A stretch of 64,000 nt of DNA, from positions 15,533,001-15,597,000 of the forward strand of contig NC_091094.1 in NCBI RefSeq assembly GCF_024713975.1, in the 5' to 3' direction. Shown here piece after piece: positions 11,958 through 31,322 of the stretch. Each line of letters opens with the position of its first letter. Position 1 is the stretch's first letter. The notes beneath the pieces were generated by a model. That model worked only from the letters and a program-made list of their open reading frames with translations, had not been told where the DNA came from and made no database searches. The stretch comes from Paralichthys olivaceus (lineage: Eukaryota; Chordata; Actinopteri; Pleuronectiformes; Paralichthyidae). The translations under genes and the position numbers were made by a program.

Positions 11958-14900
11958 TCCAGGTATTAATCATGTTGAAAAGACCTACATTTGTTTACAC
12001 AGTCACAATTTTGGGACTTGTTTCACCTATTGACACAAACTGCAAGTTCCCATAATGATAATTATGAAATTCCAAAGTGAAGACATGTTTTTAGGGTTAG
12101 GAAAGCAGTAGTTATGGTTTGAGTAAGTCCCCAGGAAATCAATATAAGTCAATGTAATGTCCTCTGAAGTCATGGAGACTGTGTGTGTGTCCTCAGACGG
12201 AGAGTTCTTCCAGGCGTGTGACACGAAGCGACAGCCGTGCAGGCACCCTGAAGAGGAGGACTGACAGCCAGGTAGGAGCCTCAAATCTCCAGCACGAGTG
12301 GACTGAAGTGAACTCTCTCCTTATCAACCCTGATCAATCCCAGCTCACACCAGTACTTTATAACTTGTACTTGTTTACACTTCAGTCTACTTAACAGCTA
12401 CTTCTCCTCTGTCTCAATATCAGTTTGCATACTAAATGAATCTCGTGGCAGACATAATTCAAAGCTAGTGCACATTACTCAGCCAATGCCTTACATTTCC
12501 CTTGTGAGCCACATTTAGATTCACTAGATTCAGATTTGTTTTCTTCTTTCACAACCAAATAGAGTTTGTGTAGTTGATCCATGTCACTGTTATTTATAGA
12601 AAATCTGAAGTCAACTTGACTTTTAAAAATAAAACCATCTCTGGCTATTTTGTCTGTAATTGAACACATCTAAGGTTAAATACTGTGAAAAGACAAATGA
12701 GTTAACTGGGAAGAAATCAGCCAGTGTCATATAGCTGGCGTCGTGACCCAGTTATCTCCGCCGCTTTCTTCAACCTGATGAAATAGAGCATTAGGTTTTT
12801 TCAGAGTTTTGCGCTCTCCGAGCGTCCTTCTTGTGTCAGCTGTTATTGCTACACCAGGCATTTCTTTCACACTTAATCTGATACTCTATTTCCAGAGCTG
12901 TTATCAAACATGGTGTCTTGAAAGTATTTAGATATGGTCACAGATTTTGATCACTGTTTCTGTGTGCCTGCCAAACCATGTGTCAGATTTCAATGACACG
13001 AGAGGGTCAAGCACATGAACAAATAATATAAACCAAGGGTTGACTAGGTGAACCAAGTGTACCATAAATACTATAACTGTTTGGTAAATTACTTGCACTT
13101 GGAATATATATATATACAGTATATATATATATATATATATGTATGTAGTTGAAGCTGTAGCAGTTAAACGTTGTTCAGCTGTCATTCAATTTATTATCGA
13201 CATGTGTTTTTCTTACTGTGACATTTTAAAAATAATATCTGTGAAAAGGATTTAAACTGGAGGCTGTTATCCATGATATCATCAGAATTAAGGAGCATCT
13301 TCGTTACAGAAACAGAATCTCAAAATGCTTTTTGGTTGAATAAAGTATTAAATCACAAGTTATGCATGCACATGGGTTCTCATGGCTTTTAGACTATCTA
13401 ATCCTTTTATATTGGTTTCCCTAATAAAAGCCTGAAATCTGAATCAACTGCATGGTAATTTTAACTGGCTGGATTTTCAACAAACACCTCATATATCTGC
13501 TTATGTTATTTTTACTTGTATGGATGAGAGTACGAACAGCGAAGTATCCTCTAAACCCTCGTAGATCATTGTTTGTTCATTTAAATGAATCCAAATAAAT
13601 AAATAAAAACAGTTAGAATTTTTCTTTTATCATGTTTTTTCCCTTTCAACAGTCTGAGCAGGATCTCCTCATGGGACTCCCAGACATGGTGACTATTTCT
13701 TACTGTTACTCTTGTTATTGTCTTATCTTTGTTATAGTTATATACGACGATGGTTGTGGCTATGTAATCACAGTTCTGTCAGGTATTGTATTAGATTGTC
13801 ATGTTTCCAGAAGAGGCCTCCCACCTCTGAGAGCTCACTAAGCACTTGCCCTCCCACTGACTGAACGCATACCTCTAAAATTGCCCACACTTATTTTCAA
13901 CTGTGTTTGTGGCGTAGCTGGAGCTGCAGGCCAGCTATGACGAGGTGGTGCAGGAGCTGCACGGGCTGGAGGTCGAGCGAGAGGCTCTGTTGTTCCAGGT
14001 GGACGTTCTGCAGGACACGCTGGAGGGTGTGGAAGAGCTGCTGGCTGAGGCCCAGAGGGAAGCTGGACAGGCTAGTTTGGTACGTCAAGGCCTCACCATC
14101 ACTGACACAACTCTTCCCTTTAAATACTTCAGCCATATATGGGCATATAGTATTGGTCCTCTTGTGATGCGACTGTCTCTCTGAATTTGTAGGAGTTGGA
14201 ACAAGAGAAAGCGGCCAAGAGGAAGCTGGAGAGCATGGTCAGCTCTCTGATGCAAGAGGTGGAGAGATTAAAAGAGGTAATGTGACAAGTGAAATTAGAA
14301 TATTACACAACATTACATTGTATTAGTCAAAGGTTTTTACATGTTACATTACATTTTACATTTATAAAGAGTTCTGATCCAATTTTCCCTTAACTGATAC
14401 CAATACATGGACTTTGTGTATCAGGTAAAACTAAGTACTAATTAGATACCTGTGCATTTTAAAAATAAAACAACCCATATGAAATATTTTAACAGCTGTA
14501 TGCTAAGAATCCTGTCTTGAAGTTATCATTTCTACCATTGTACTCGGGTTTTAAAGCCTTTGAACAAATACATACAGAGAATGAATGACATAGACTTATT
14601 ATCGAGTTTTTCATAAAAATAATACAAGTAAAGCTAGGAATACACAATTCAACAATTACTTCCCTTTTAGTTCAATTTAAAAAGGCAGCGATTGGTATTA
14701 AAATGCATGAAATACATTTTTTTTAGTAGTAACATGTTTTTTCTCTGATGGTCGATTACACTTCTCTGTGCAGGAACAAATTAAAGCACCTGCTCAAGTG
14801 AACACTTATGAAACTGAAGACGAGGCAATGGAGCACGGATGCCAAATGAAAAACCATGAGGCCAACGAGCAGACTCAAGACTCATGCAGAGAGGAAATTG

Positions 14901-15331
14901 ATTTTTCCGCATGTGAACCTCACAGCAGAGGCCGAGCTTCTGAGGAGGTGAAGCAGGGCGATGGAGCAGGGGATGAAGGAAGCCTCCTGACAAAGCTACG
15001 GAAGATGGTCAACAAGCCTCTGGGCCACATACCCTCTCTCGCACTGGACAACCCTCTCTCTGAAGACGGTGTCCTCTGGAGGCATTCCGAAAACAGCAAC
15101 GACAATGGCCAAGATGAGTTACCGGACACAAATGACTCAGACACCTTAAGTGCCTATGAAGATGCGTCTGATGACACTCCAGAGCAGGACAGGATCTTTC
15201 CAGGTGATGGAGACTGTGTGGACCTGCCTGATGATTCAGAGAACAAAGAGCGAAGTCCAACCAACAATGGTCAAGTCAACAACAGTGAGACCCAAGACCC
15301 CCAAAACCCTGATGTCTGCATTGTGTCTTAA
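11372..15331 (+). CDS. LRRFIP-like coiled-coil protein (leucine-rich repeat flightless-interacting family)
   Basis: Six exons: 11372-11470, 12197-12271, 13653-13688, 13918-14079, 14193-14276 and 14774-15331, all in phase 0, giving 337 aa. The start lies in AAGATGC just after the GC-box promoter. Residues 1-70 are basic and Ser/Arg-rich (SEDESLRSIIKE, RRVTRSDSRAGTLKRR). Residues 71-155 form a coiled coil containing LLFQVDVLQDTLEGVEELL, which resembles the LRRFIP1/2 core in which an equivalent YQVDTLKD segment occurs. Residues 156-337 are acidic and probably disordered, ending in CIVS, a CaaX-like tetrapeptide. LRRFIP proteins bind Flightless-I and act in nucleic-acid sensing and Wnt signalling; this short protein has only the coiled-coil core, so a shared function is an inference. 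The family call is fairly good; the exact paralogue is unknown. It converges with avil. Confidence 0.75.
11677..11815. repeat. 42-bp minisatellite with a 14-bp inverted repeat at its left edge
   Basis: A 42-bp unit starting GTAAATAAGGAAGTGTAAAC begins at 11703, 11745 and 11787 (about 2.7 copies). Just left of it, ACTTCCTTATTTAC at 11677-11690 is the perfect reverse complement of 11703-11716, leaving a 12-base loop. It lies in intron 1 of the LRRFIP-like gene. Confidence 0.9.
11876..11956. repeat. (GT)n microsatellite, about 40 units
   Basis: An uninterrupted GT run of about 81 bp in intron 1 of the LRRFIP-like gene. It is the longest pure dinucleotide tract in the window. Confidence 0.95.
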
Positions 15332-17296
15332 CTTTACCTGTTTTTATCAATGACTGGGGAAGATGACAAAAATTATTATTGATCTATTGGTGAAATTGAA
15401 GAGCTCTTTGATTCACAGTTTAACCAAATCTGATATTCATATTCTTAGAAAATTTTTGAGGCTAATGGCAACAGCTAGGGTTGCCTTAATTAAAGCTCCA
15501 ATGATACATCAACTAGTTGATTGAAGAAAACTAACCTGATTTCCGTACTTTTAAAAGCAAAAATGCCAAAACATTCACTGGTTTTAAGATTTCTCAAATG
15601 TGAGGATTCACTGCTTTACTGTATCTTTGGAAAATTGACTACTTTTGGGACGAAATGAGCAATTTGGAGACATTGTTCAGGCTCATTATATTAGACCTTT
15701 TATAGATCGATTGTAATAATTTACAGATTAATTAAGAAAGAAAATAGTTGTTTGTTGCAGCTCTAGATGTAAAACACAAGTAGAAAAGTAAGATTCAGTT
15801 CCGAAATTCAAAACAAAGAAACTCAGGATTCAGGTGGTTTACCAGCCAGAACTCCACTCATGGGTACTTAATGTTTTTTACCACTGATTTCTTTTTAATG
15901 TCTTATATTTCTTTTTATGCTGATAAACATGGAAAATGCTCTATGCTGCTTAGGGGTTTTTTTAGAATGTGTGTTTGTACACTAACAGCTGCCAAGACAA
16001 ATCAGGATTTCCCTGTAGACAAAATACAGTGAACTATGTAAGTGTGTGAACAGGGACTGATGCTGTTATGACTCCAATCATAACTGCACATTTAAAAACA
16101 CACGACTTTAGAGACAGTCTGAACATTTAGACACTTTCAGCTTGTTACAGTTTAATTTCAAAATGGGATGAGCCTTGGGGAAAATGTCCAGAAAATTTGG
16201 TGTGGAGTATGCATCTCACATATTCATATTCTTACGTACAGCCCCATTTCAGGAGAATGTCCAGAGTTTAGTACATGTCTGAAAACTGCAATGCGGTAAA
16301 ATATTTTGCAGGTCAAATATTTGGACTGTCTCCATTTGTAGGACTCACTGTAGAAGATTTTTCCATGGATGACATTAGCCTTTGACACCTAAAATCAGAT
16401 TGTGATTGTCAATAAATGAACAAGAGAGGGATTTTTTTCTATAAAAGGGGAACACTATCTATTTACTGCCACACTGAGTCCATAAGAACTTTTTACCTTT
16501 TTAATTTGCCCCCTACTTTAGTTTGAATTTTGTAGAGAATTGATTTTGCTGCATTTGCACTTTCTAAAGATTTTGTAATGTGTCATGGATTTGTCAGACA
16601 ATATTACAAACAACATTCCCTTTACTACCGTGCACGTCAGCGAGAGATGAGAAGCCAACCTGCCGCAGGCTGTCATCTCTCGGCCTGCATGCCTCTTGTA
16701 TGTTTGCACATTTGCAGTGAAACTTGCTGAAATTAGTCTCTTTAGATGTCTTAAATTGCTGTACACACTTTGTATTTAATCAGAATTTTGTATGTTTTTT
16801 TTACAATGTTACGTTTCTTTTTTATTCTTGAAACAACATTAGACCCTCTCACCTCATTTGTGATAGTTTGCATGAGCAACTACATTGTTTCTAAAAAGCA
16901 CATGAACAAATTGAACTGCCATTTAATAGTACTTTTGCATGCAGTGCTTTAACAGACATGTATTGAATAATACCTGAACTGAAGAAATCATTCATTTCTC
17001 AGCCTCTAAGATGGATCTGTCACATACAGACATGTTCTACTATGACAGGCTCAAATGAGCTTATGGAAGGTTACTGTAATTTTAATGTGCTGGTTATTTA
17101 TATTGATACATACAATACACTCTGTTTCCTATTAGGTCAAAGGGTTCTATTTTGTAATGATACAGAAAATTGACACCACTCTGAATCACACTGCTAAATC
17201 GTCATTTTCTAAAATTCATTGAGGGGAAACCTTTACCTTTGATACTGGGAGTGTAGTTTGAGCTCATAGCAGTGATTGTTTTGAAATTCAATAAAG
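15332..17296 (+). other. Probable 3' UTR of the LRRFIP-like gene
   Basis: About 2 kb of AT-rich DNA after the stop codon, with no exon-like open frame. AATAAA motifs at 16411-16416 and 17290-17295 are candidate polyadenylation signals. If the distal one is used, the last exon carries a long UTR. The extent is inferred only from these signals. Confidence 0.45.
17290..17295 (+). terminator. Candidate polyadenylation signal (AATAAA), LRRFIP-like gene
   Basis: A canonical hexamer followed by a GT-rich stretch (GTTGTTTTTGTG) within 25 bp, which resembles a downstream cleavage element. A second hexamer at 16411 is an alternative proximal site. Confidence 0.4.
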
Positions 17297-18160
17297 TAAT
17301 CAAGTTGTTTTTGTGTTTACTTTCAGACGACAATGTTACACATCAGCTCTCGGTGTAATTCATGTGATCTATGGGGCTAAATATTATTTTACTTGTCCTC
17401 AGCTTTGAATTGAATGTTCAGATGTGACAGTAAATTACTTGATATAACATTCCAGACATATCAAAATAAAAGGAGTTGATAATGATGTGTGCGCTCCATT
17501 GATATGCTTTCTCTCTTTCTATCTATTTCTATGTATATAATGTGTGTGTGTCTTTTTTCATAATATATTCATAATATCCGTTTTGTAATTTTCATGTACT
17601 TATATTTAATTCAATTTTAAAAAATGGGTAAAAAGTTACAAATTGTAGGACAAGATGATTTGTTATCCATTCCTGTGAAACCTTCATAGGAACAGCAGTA
17701 GATATTTAACAGTTTCTAGAAAAACTCGTCATCACTACCTCTGCTCCGTGTGTGCTCCTGCAGATTAGTGACATGCTGTAACAATTTTTGACCAACAGAG
17801 GGCAAAGTAGATCTGTAGTTACAGGACAAATCATTGCTGTTACCATTTTGGTTGTTCAAAGTTAAAGAAAGTTGCACAAAGTGTTATTGCTGCGCTTAAA
17901 AAAAAATCACAATTTACTGCAGTGTTTTAAAGAAATTTCTGCTTTTTATGGTTATTGTCCACACACATGATGATAGGCAGTACAGTTTTTTATATTGTCA
18001 GACTGAGATTTCAAATTATGTTATTACAAGAGCTACTACACATTAAATTTAATTAAGAATCAAAACTGGTATCAGAGCTATTTAAAACAAAGTCAATAAG
18101 GGGAGGGGGACATACAGGCGGGACGTTATGTTGACTTTAAATCTAAAAAATGATAAAATA
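17297..18160. other. Convergent spacer between the LRRFIP-like gene and avil
   Basis: AT-rich and without exon-like frames. It should contain the avil 3' UTR: the minus-strand variant signal ATTAAA (TTTAAT at about 18046-18051) is a possible polyadenylation site about 110 bp past the avil stop. Nothing else is recognised. Confidence 0.4.
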
Positions 18161-24837
<6,677 letters not shown>

Positions 24838-25702
24838 GTTGCTCAGATGAATTCAGTGCCGGTGGGACTTGAGCACTTTTGTTGTTGGAAGAGAAAATCA
24901 GAAGTACAAAATTCATGTTTGTGCAGCATTAGATAGTCTGTCTTGATGAATCTCAGAGCAGCACAAAAATTGAATCCATCCATTATCTCTACCACTCATC
25001 CTTTGTATTATATAGTCTATAAATTAAAGATTCAAAAGTTTTCTTTTCCATAGTTTTCTTTTTCTTGATAATCTGGAAACCCTCCCATTGAGCCAATTAA
25101 ATCTCATATTTTCATATACTATGAAATAGTACATACCTGGTATTCTTGTTTGAAGAGGATCTTCTGAGTTTATGATCTTCCACCAGTTGATCCGCTGTCC
25201 GATAACAAAAGGCCCTCAATCCTCTTCCCCTCCGTGCCCCACATTTGCCTGTGTTTGCATGTTTCAGGACGTTTCACGCTGTTCTGCCCAATCACTGAGG
25301 ACACTCACAATCCTGTAAACAAATGTGCTGAAAAAAAAGGATTGACTCACATGCAAATGAACACACAGAGGCACTGATCATTGTCGTCACAACCATTCCC
25401 TCCCATCCCACTCGGCTGTATGCCCCCACATTCACTCCATATATGGATATAGTATACACAGCTTCAGGTAGATAGACTATAAATAATAATAATAATAATA
25501 ACTTTTGAACTATGCCACTATTCTGTGTTAGTGACAGTGAAGCACGTGCAGACAGACTCACTGCAGAGGTGCTGACAATATGAAAATGCAAACCTATTCC
25601 GTTGTACTTTATGTAGAATGAATATGATACAATTCTGATTGCAAAATGTATATACCGCTCCTGATACACAGGGTGCAGTTTGCATGAAATCATAAAAGAG
25701 CA

Positions 25703-26069
25703 TTAAAGGTCCAGTGTGTACGATTTAGGTGAAAGGAAACTATTGGCAGAAATTTAATGTAGAATAATCCTCATGATGTTTTCACTAGTTGGTTTCATCT
25801 AAATTGTATGAATTGTAGTTTTCTTTACTCTAGAAAAGACTCTTTATATTTAAATACTTTATATTTACATCGAGGGGACCCTCTCTACGGAGGAGCCATG
25901 TTTTTTAGTCCAGACTGGACAAACTAAACACCTTTTGAGCTTTATGACAACTAAAGGCTACCGCAGGTTCTTTTTCATGTTTGGTAGGAGAGGGTGAGGT
26001 GAGGGGTGTTCAGCTGCAACATGTAATTTCAACATTAGATATCACAAAATTCTACACACTGTACCTTAA
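25703..26069 (+). mobile_element. TTAA-bounded MITE-like element, copy 2
   Basis: A 367-bp copy from TTAAAGGTCCAGTGTGTACG to CACACTGTACCTTAA. It is collinear with the 8406 copy along its whole length, with scattered substitutions, and has no coding capacity. Confidence 0.85.
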
Positions 26070-26948
26070 AGGAAACATAGAATGCTCCAGTTGTCAGCGT
26101 GATGATAGAGAGACTGGATTCAATGTGCACGAACAGCTCAGGACACACAAAATAGATTTAACAATGGGGTTCGGAAGAACTGATCAGAGGGCATGAACTC
26201 GAGGAAATCTGGGGATAAAGGTGCGGCTGAGGAAGCTGGCTGAGCGTGACTGAGCTGAACAGACGAGCAGGTGATTCTGGGGCAAGGGAGGACAAAGCAG
26301 GTTTAGTGGGGAGCAGGCGGGCAAACACACCAAAAACACAGGTAGCATGGCACTCAGAGCGCATACGTCCACAAAACAGTCCCCTTATGAAAGCACATTT
26401 AAATTCACTAGATCCAGATTATCATTAATAACAACCCCCTAAACATGCCTCATGTTTATCATCAGGATCAATGCATTGATCAATGGAAATGTTCTCACCA
26501 CTGTGTCGATGGAGGGTGGGTGAAGTGTTTGAGTCCACAAAACACTTATGGAGTTTCAGGGGTAAAAAGCGCTGCAGCCAAATTCAATACAATTAAAGTC
26601 AATGGTGACCGATTCTTCAAATGTAAAAAACAACAACATAAACAACATAAAATGCCTCCATACTGCTCCTGTAGTGTCATACGAGTGTCAATAAACCAAT
26701 AAACCCGACATTCAAATGGCGTCATTGCTACAAATTTGCATTTGTGCATGGATCACAGCAGACATTTCTATGAATCCCTAAACTAGTTAAAATGATGAGA
26801 TGACACATTTGACACATCTGCTTCCCTACTGCAACAACACAACCAAACACACACAAACACACACACACACACACACAGTAATTATGTGCTTGAGCTGACT
26901 TTCCGTCACTTTAAGTGGAAACAACCTACAGGAAAAAGAGGTGTTCAG

Positions 26949-26990
26949 TGATGTCATCTAGCTGTTTCATAGCAACGTGGTCTTATAAAT
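26949..26990 (+). promoter_or_regulatory. Promoter-like motif cluster without an assigned gene
   Basis: Within 42 bp lie TGATGTCA (CRE/AP-1-like, 26949-26956), GTTTCATAGCAAC (similar to an RFX X-box, with a good AGCAAC half, 26964-26976) and TATAAAT (26984-26990). The order and spacing resemble a TATA promoter reading rightwards. The nearest coding start on that strand is olfml3, 1.6 kb away. Function is inferred only. Confidence 0.3.
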
Positions 26991-27524
26991 GACAGAGGGA
27001 GCAGAGGCAGTTTAAAACATTTTTCCTATTTCCCCGGTAAATCAGCATTCAACAAACCAATTGTAGTTTTTTATGCTTTAGACATTACTACTATTAAACC
27101 TGTTCCTGTGCAATGGAACAGCTGGAAAATGTTGTAAAGCAGTTTCACACTAGATAAATCCATTTTGAAAAGAAAATATTTAACTCATTGTTTTAGTCAA
27201 GATTTCTTCCAGCATAAATATGACTTTTGAACACATTTCAGGTTTACATCAAAAAAACCATCTGGATTAATCTGCAACCATTTTCCCCACATGTCATCTG
27301 TATCATGGCATATTAGAGGATTTCACCCTCAGGAAAAGATCCAAGAAATACATCTGGTAGAATTGTTAGACAGTTTTACATTTTTTAAGTCTGTCTTGTT
27401 ACTCACATGTTCATATGTACAGTGGAAAAAATATTGGTCTTCTCCTGAAGGCACCCCCTCTTGGTGCAACTCCCCAGTAGAAGACAGGGAACAAAAATGC
27501 ATTTTAACTTTTAAAATCATCTAT

Positions 27525-27815
27525 TGCCTCACAAGAAGGTTCCTGGTTAGAATCCCGGTTTGGTCGGGGTCTTTCTGTTTGGAGCTTGCATGTTCCCCCT
27601 GTATCTGCATGGGTCGACATGCAGATGCATGTAGATAGGGGTTTAGGATCGTTTGAGACACTACTGATGTGTATGAATGTTAGTGTGAATAGTTGTTTGC
27701 TGTTGGCCCTGTGCTGGACGGATGACATGTCCAGTATGTCCTCCATCAGCTGGGATTGACTCCTGCCTGCTGTGATCCTCAAAAGGTTGAGTGTAAAGAC
27801 AATCAATGGATGGAT
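27525..27815 (+). mobile_element. tRNA-derived SINE (fish type)
   Basis: A B-box-like GGTTAGAATCC at about 27550 is followed by the body common in teleost SINEs (GGAGCTTGCATGTTC, GGCCCTGTGCTGGACGG, CATCAGCTGGGATTGACTCC). It ends in AATGGATGGATGG. The A-box half is degraded. The exact SINE family cannot be named without a repeat library. Confidence 0.7.
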
Positions 27816-28625
27816 GGGTTTTTCAGATTTTTAACACAGATTGTTAAACAACAATTGAATCATAATTTCCACAGTTCTATTCATATGTCAGTTACAAACA
27901 ACTACAAAATTAAAGAACTGAAATAGAATAAATGACTACAATTCAAAAAAGAAAATACCATGTCTTGGTACCATCATGCCAAATGTTCCAAGTAGTATCC
28001 TGGCAGCACAGGAGTTTGAGTTAAGCTGCTGTACCATGCACCACAAGGTAAACGATATATTTTCCACATTTGAAAGACAGATAAAGAAATAGCTCTTTGG
28101 GATAATACTTCACAACAGGAGACCCAGTTCATGAGGCATCATTGTTTCTTTATATGTACATATAATACATGGAACATATTCAGCTTCTGCAGAAGACTCC
28201 TGCTGGTACACATCTATAGTAAGTATGACCCATAATATCTTCCCCTTCATGCAGGAGAACAGTGCCTCACTGACTCCTGACTCACATTTCCGTTCCTGCT
28301 CCTGTGATCCTGTGCTACAACAGTGTCCAGTATTCTCAAGATATTAAGGTTCCAAACCCCTCAATAAAAAAAATACCCCCAAGGTGTTATATTCTTTTGG
28401 TTTTTCAATTTATCATCCAGGTAAGAAGTCAAAATGAGAAGGAGTGTATTGTCTCTGTCTGACTTTATGCTTCCATCTTTACCAGATGTTTGTGGCTCCT
28501 CCCAGAGAAGCTTGGTAAAACATTCCAGCCCACCTCTGAGAATCTGCTGGCTCCTCCACACGCTGCCACTGAGCTCCAGTCAAGATTTTACAGGAGGTGG
28601 AGAGAGACACTAAGCTGACACAGAA

Positions 28626-31322
28626 ATGAGAGGACTTGTTGTCTTGGTTACTTTGGCCTGCTTTGCCAACGCTCAGCACCAAGCACTGATTGACTATTTG
28701 GAGCGGAGGCTGCTTGCTATTGAGGTAAGACCTCCCTTTACCTCCCTGTCGAGCCCTGCGCTCCCTCTGAGTCCCTCTGAGAGGAAACTCTCAGGGACAG
28801 GGCACCAGGCAATGGAATGCAGATGTGGGCAAATCCTGGGGAAAATGCTGGAAAATACAGCAGTGTGTTGGGAGTATTATGAGATTCTTGTCTGGGATAT
28901 GTATACAGTGTGTATTTGTACATAAATGACAAACAAAAATCTAGTGTATTATATGCCCTACTTTGTTTGCAAGGTTTGTACCATCTTCATCCTAAAACAT
29001 CTGTCTATAATTTTTTTTGTGGAGAAATTTATATCATTCAATTGTTTGAACTTCAGGAAACAGATGCTAAACTCCCAGTACTCGCTTGTCATCTAGATTC
29101 ACACATTCTGATACTTTGGTTTTGTTCGTATGAAAAACTCTAAGAAATGTTCCGTTATCTTCTGTCTAAAATTCCTTCAATCCCATGTTGAAATAAACTC
29201 TCTCAAACTATCATTCAATCATGTCTCTTGGTCATCTCTTTATTGTTCTGTGAAGTGGAGTCAGACTTTTCTGATCACCTGCAGAGAAACTTGTTTCTGT
29301 TCTCTCCTCCAGCGAGGTCAGAGGTCAGGGTGTGCTACAGAGCGGCGCCCACACAGAGCCCTGGAAAGAGGTTTAGTTAAACGACATGTGAGCAGGGAGG
29401 ATACTTGCCACGTGAAGGTTGAACCTGGTTGTTTGAAGGATCAGTTTCCTACTTATTATGTCCCAATCTATTCATTAAGCCTGAGCCGAACATCAAATTA
29501 TGGCCTTCTCTGTGTTTCCAGGAATACACGCACTGTTCTTGTAAAACAAAAATATCCGTGTGTAATATAAGTATTGTCTATAAGAGGGCGCCTAGTCCCT
29601 TTTGTGCTTGTGTTTTGATTCAGATTAAACTAATCCCCCTCTGTGAACAGGACCGGATCTCTCTGTGGCACGAACAGACCACTCGTTATGCCTCGGAGCT
29701 GCGAGAGCTGAAGCAACAGATGGTTTCCCAGCTGGAGACCTTGGACAAAGAGAAAGAGGCGCTGAGAATGAATCTGGACGGTGTAGGCACCAGGGTGGAC
29801 CGGGTGGAGCGAGAGCTGGACTACCTGGAGACGCAGAACGGGGTTCAGCCGTGTGTGGATGTGGACGACAAGTTGATAGAGCAGCAGGTAACTCTGGTGC
29901 AGGAGAAGCAGAAGGCCAAATATTTTAAACTCTCAGGTGAGATATCATGCTCCTAAACTGCACTTACAGTAACACTACCTGTTCATTTTCAGTATAAACT
30001 CTGCATTTTGTTGATGACCATGAAAATACTTATTTTGTGACTACAGTATAATAATAATATGACAAACACTTAAACAGACCAGAAATTGACCCTAGGTGAT
30101 AGTATATGTTGCCCTGGTGATACCCTGGTGTCCAGGATGTACCTCCTCTCTTGCCCAATGTCTGCTGGGTTTGGCACTGACTCTCAAAGGATAAACTGTA
30201 TAGATAAGGGAAGGATGAAGGTTTATTTGCCTTTTTGCCAAACATCTTTTGAAAACATTTATATCTAACTTTGGATATGAAACTGGAACCGGCAGCACAT
30301 TGGTTTGGCTTGGCATAAAGACCAACCTGACTTTGTCTAAGGGAAACAAAATCCACCTGCCAGCACCTCTGAAGCTGAGTGATGAATATTTCTTCCTAAG
30401 TGTAAAAATGACTGGCTGTGGTTTACTATTTATTGAATGGGCGCAGTGGAACACTTAAAAAGCAGATTTCCTAATTTTCTAAAATGAAAACTTGTCAAAT
30501 ACCCATCACATAAGAACTCTCCCTCTCTTCTACTCAGACTGCAGTGACATGATCTCCAGTATAAAAGCCATGAAGATCTTAAAGCGAGTTGGAGGACCAA
30601 AGGGCATGTGGACTAAAGACAGCAGTAGGGGCTCTGGGAAGGTCTACGTCTTTAATGGGACGGATGACGACACCATCCATGAGTTTTCCTCTGCGCAAGA
30701 CTTCACCCGCTCTCCGGGTCTGTCTCTGTCCAAGAGCCTGAAGCTGCCCTCATCCTGGAGGGGAACAGGACACATCATCTACAACAACCACGCCTATTAT
30801 GTAAATCAGGTTGAGGATGTAATGGTGGTTAAATATGACATGAAGACCAACTCTGTGACGGACAGTGCTGTGTTTCCAGTTCAGGACCATGTCCCTGTGT
30901 ACGGCCTGACCCCCGAGACAGTGATGGACCTGGCTGTGGATGAGGAAGGCCTGTGGGCCATTTACGCCACCCGGCAGAACGAGCGGCACATCTCTCTGGC
31001 TAAAATGGACGCCAACTCGCTGGACATCGAGCAGATGTGGGACACAAACTGCCCGAGAGAGAACGCAGAGTCGGCGTTTGTCATCTGTGGCACTCTCTAT
31101 GTGGTGTACAACACCAAGCAGCCCGGCCGCTCACGTGTTCAGTGTGTGTTTGATGTCAATGGCATGGTGAGCAACGAAGAGGCGCCACTGGTTTATTTTC
31201 CCAAACGCTATGGAGCTCACTCCAGTCTCAAGTACAACCCACAGGAGCGGCTGCTGTACGCCTGGGATGATGGCTACCAGATCCTGTACAAGCTTGTCAT
31301 GAAAAAGAAACTAGAAATATAA
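28626..31322 (+). CDS. olfml3: Olfactomedin-like protein 3 (secreted)
   Basis: Three exons: 28626-28724, 29651-29936 and 30538-31322, totalling 1170 nt (389 aa; mammalian OLFML3 is about 406). Residues 1-16 form a signal peptide (MRGLVVLVTLACFANA). Residues 20-120 form a coiled coil (YLERRLLAIE, RVDRVERELDYLETQNG). The olfactomedin domain occupies about 130-385 and is encoded almost entirely by exon 3, with MKILKRVGGPKGMWTKD, CPRENAESAFVICGTLYVVY, FPKRYGAHSSLKYNP and the closing YAWDDGYQILYKL. The ERELDYLETQN and CPRENAE blocks favour OLFML3 over myocilin. Known family role: secreted matrix protein; zebrafish work on the family links it to BMP/chordin control of dorsoventral patterning. Fish have two paralogues and I cannot tell which this is. 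The gene is divergent from avil and convergent with cdk2. Confidence 0.92.
30105..30200 (+). mobile_element. SINE 3' fragment in olfml3 intron 2
   Basis: The text CCAGGATGTACCTCC, then TTGCCCAATGTCTGCTGGG and CTCAAAGGATAA matches the 3' portion common to fish SINEs, also recognisable in the 27525 copy. It has no 5' half, so it is truncated. Confidence 0.5.

Larger units (their letters stand above)
24838..28625. other. Divergent spacer between avil and olfml3
   Basis: It holds a TTAA-bounded MITE copy, a tRNA-derived SINE and a promoter-like motif cluster near 26.95 kb (all listed separately). A possible avil 5' UTR exon ends at a GTATGT donor read on the minus strand at 25136-25131. Its partner could be the pyrimidine-led AG just beyond 24875, which would join to the ATG exon. 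No coding exon is recognised. Confidence 0.5.

Noticed and set aside
29130-29570. Plus-strand 146-codon frame as an extra olfml3 exon
   Set aside because: Exons 28626-28724 and 29651-29936 join in phase and match the family without it. The frame has no olfactomedin or coiled-coil character.
28626-31322. Calling the olfactomedin gene myocilin
   Set aside because: The domain order is similar, but the DYLETQN coiled-coil end, the CPRENAES block and the 389-aa length fit OLFML3 better.
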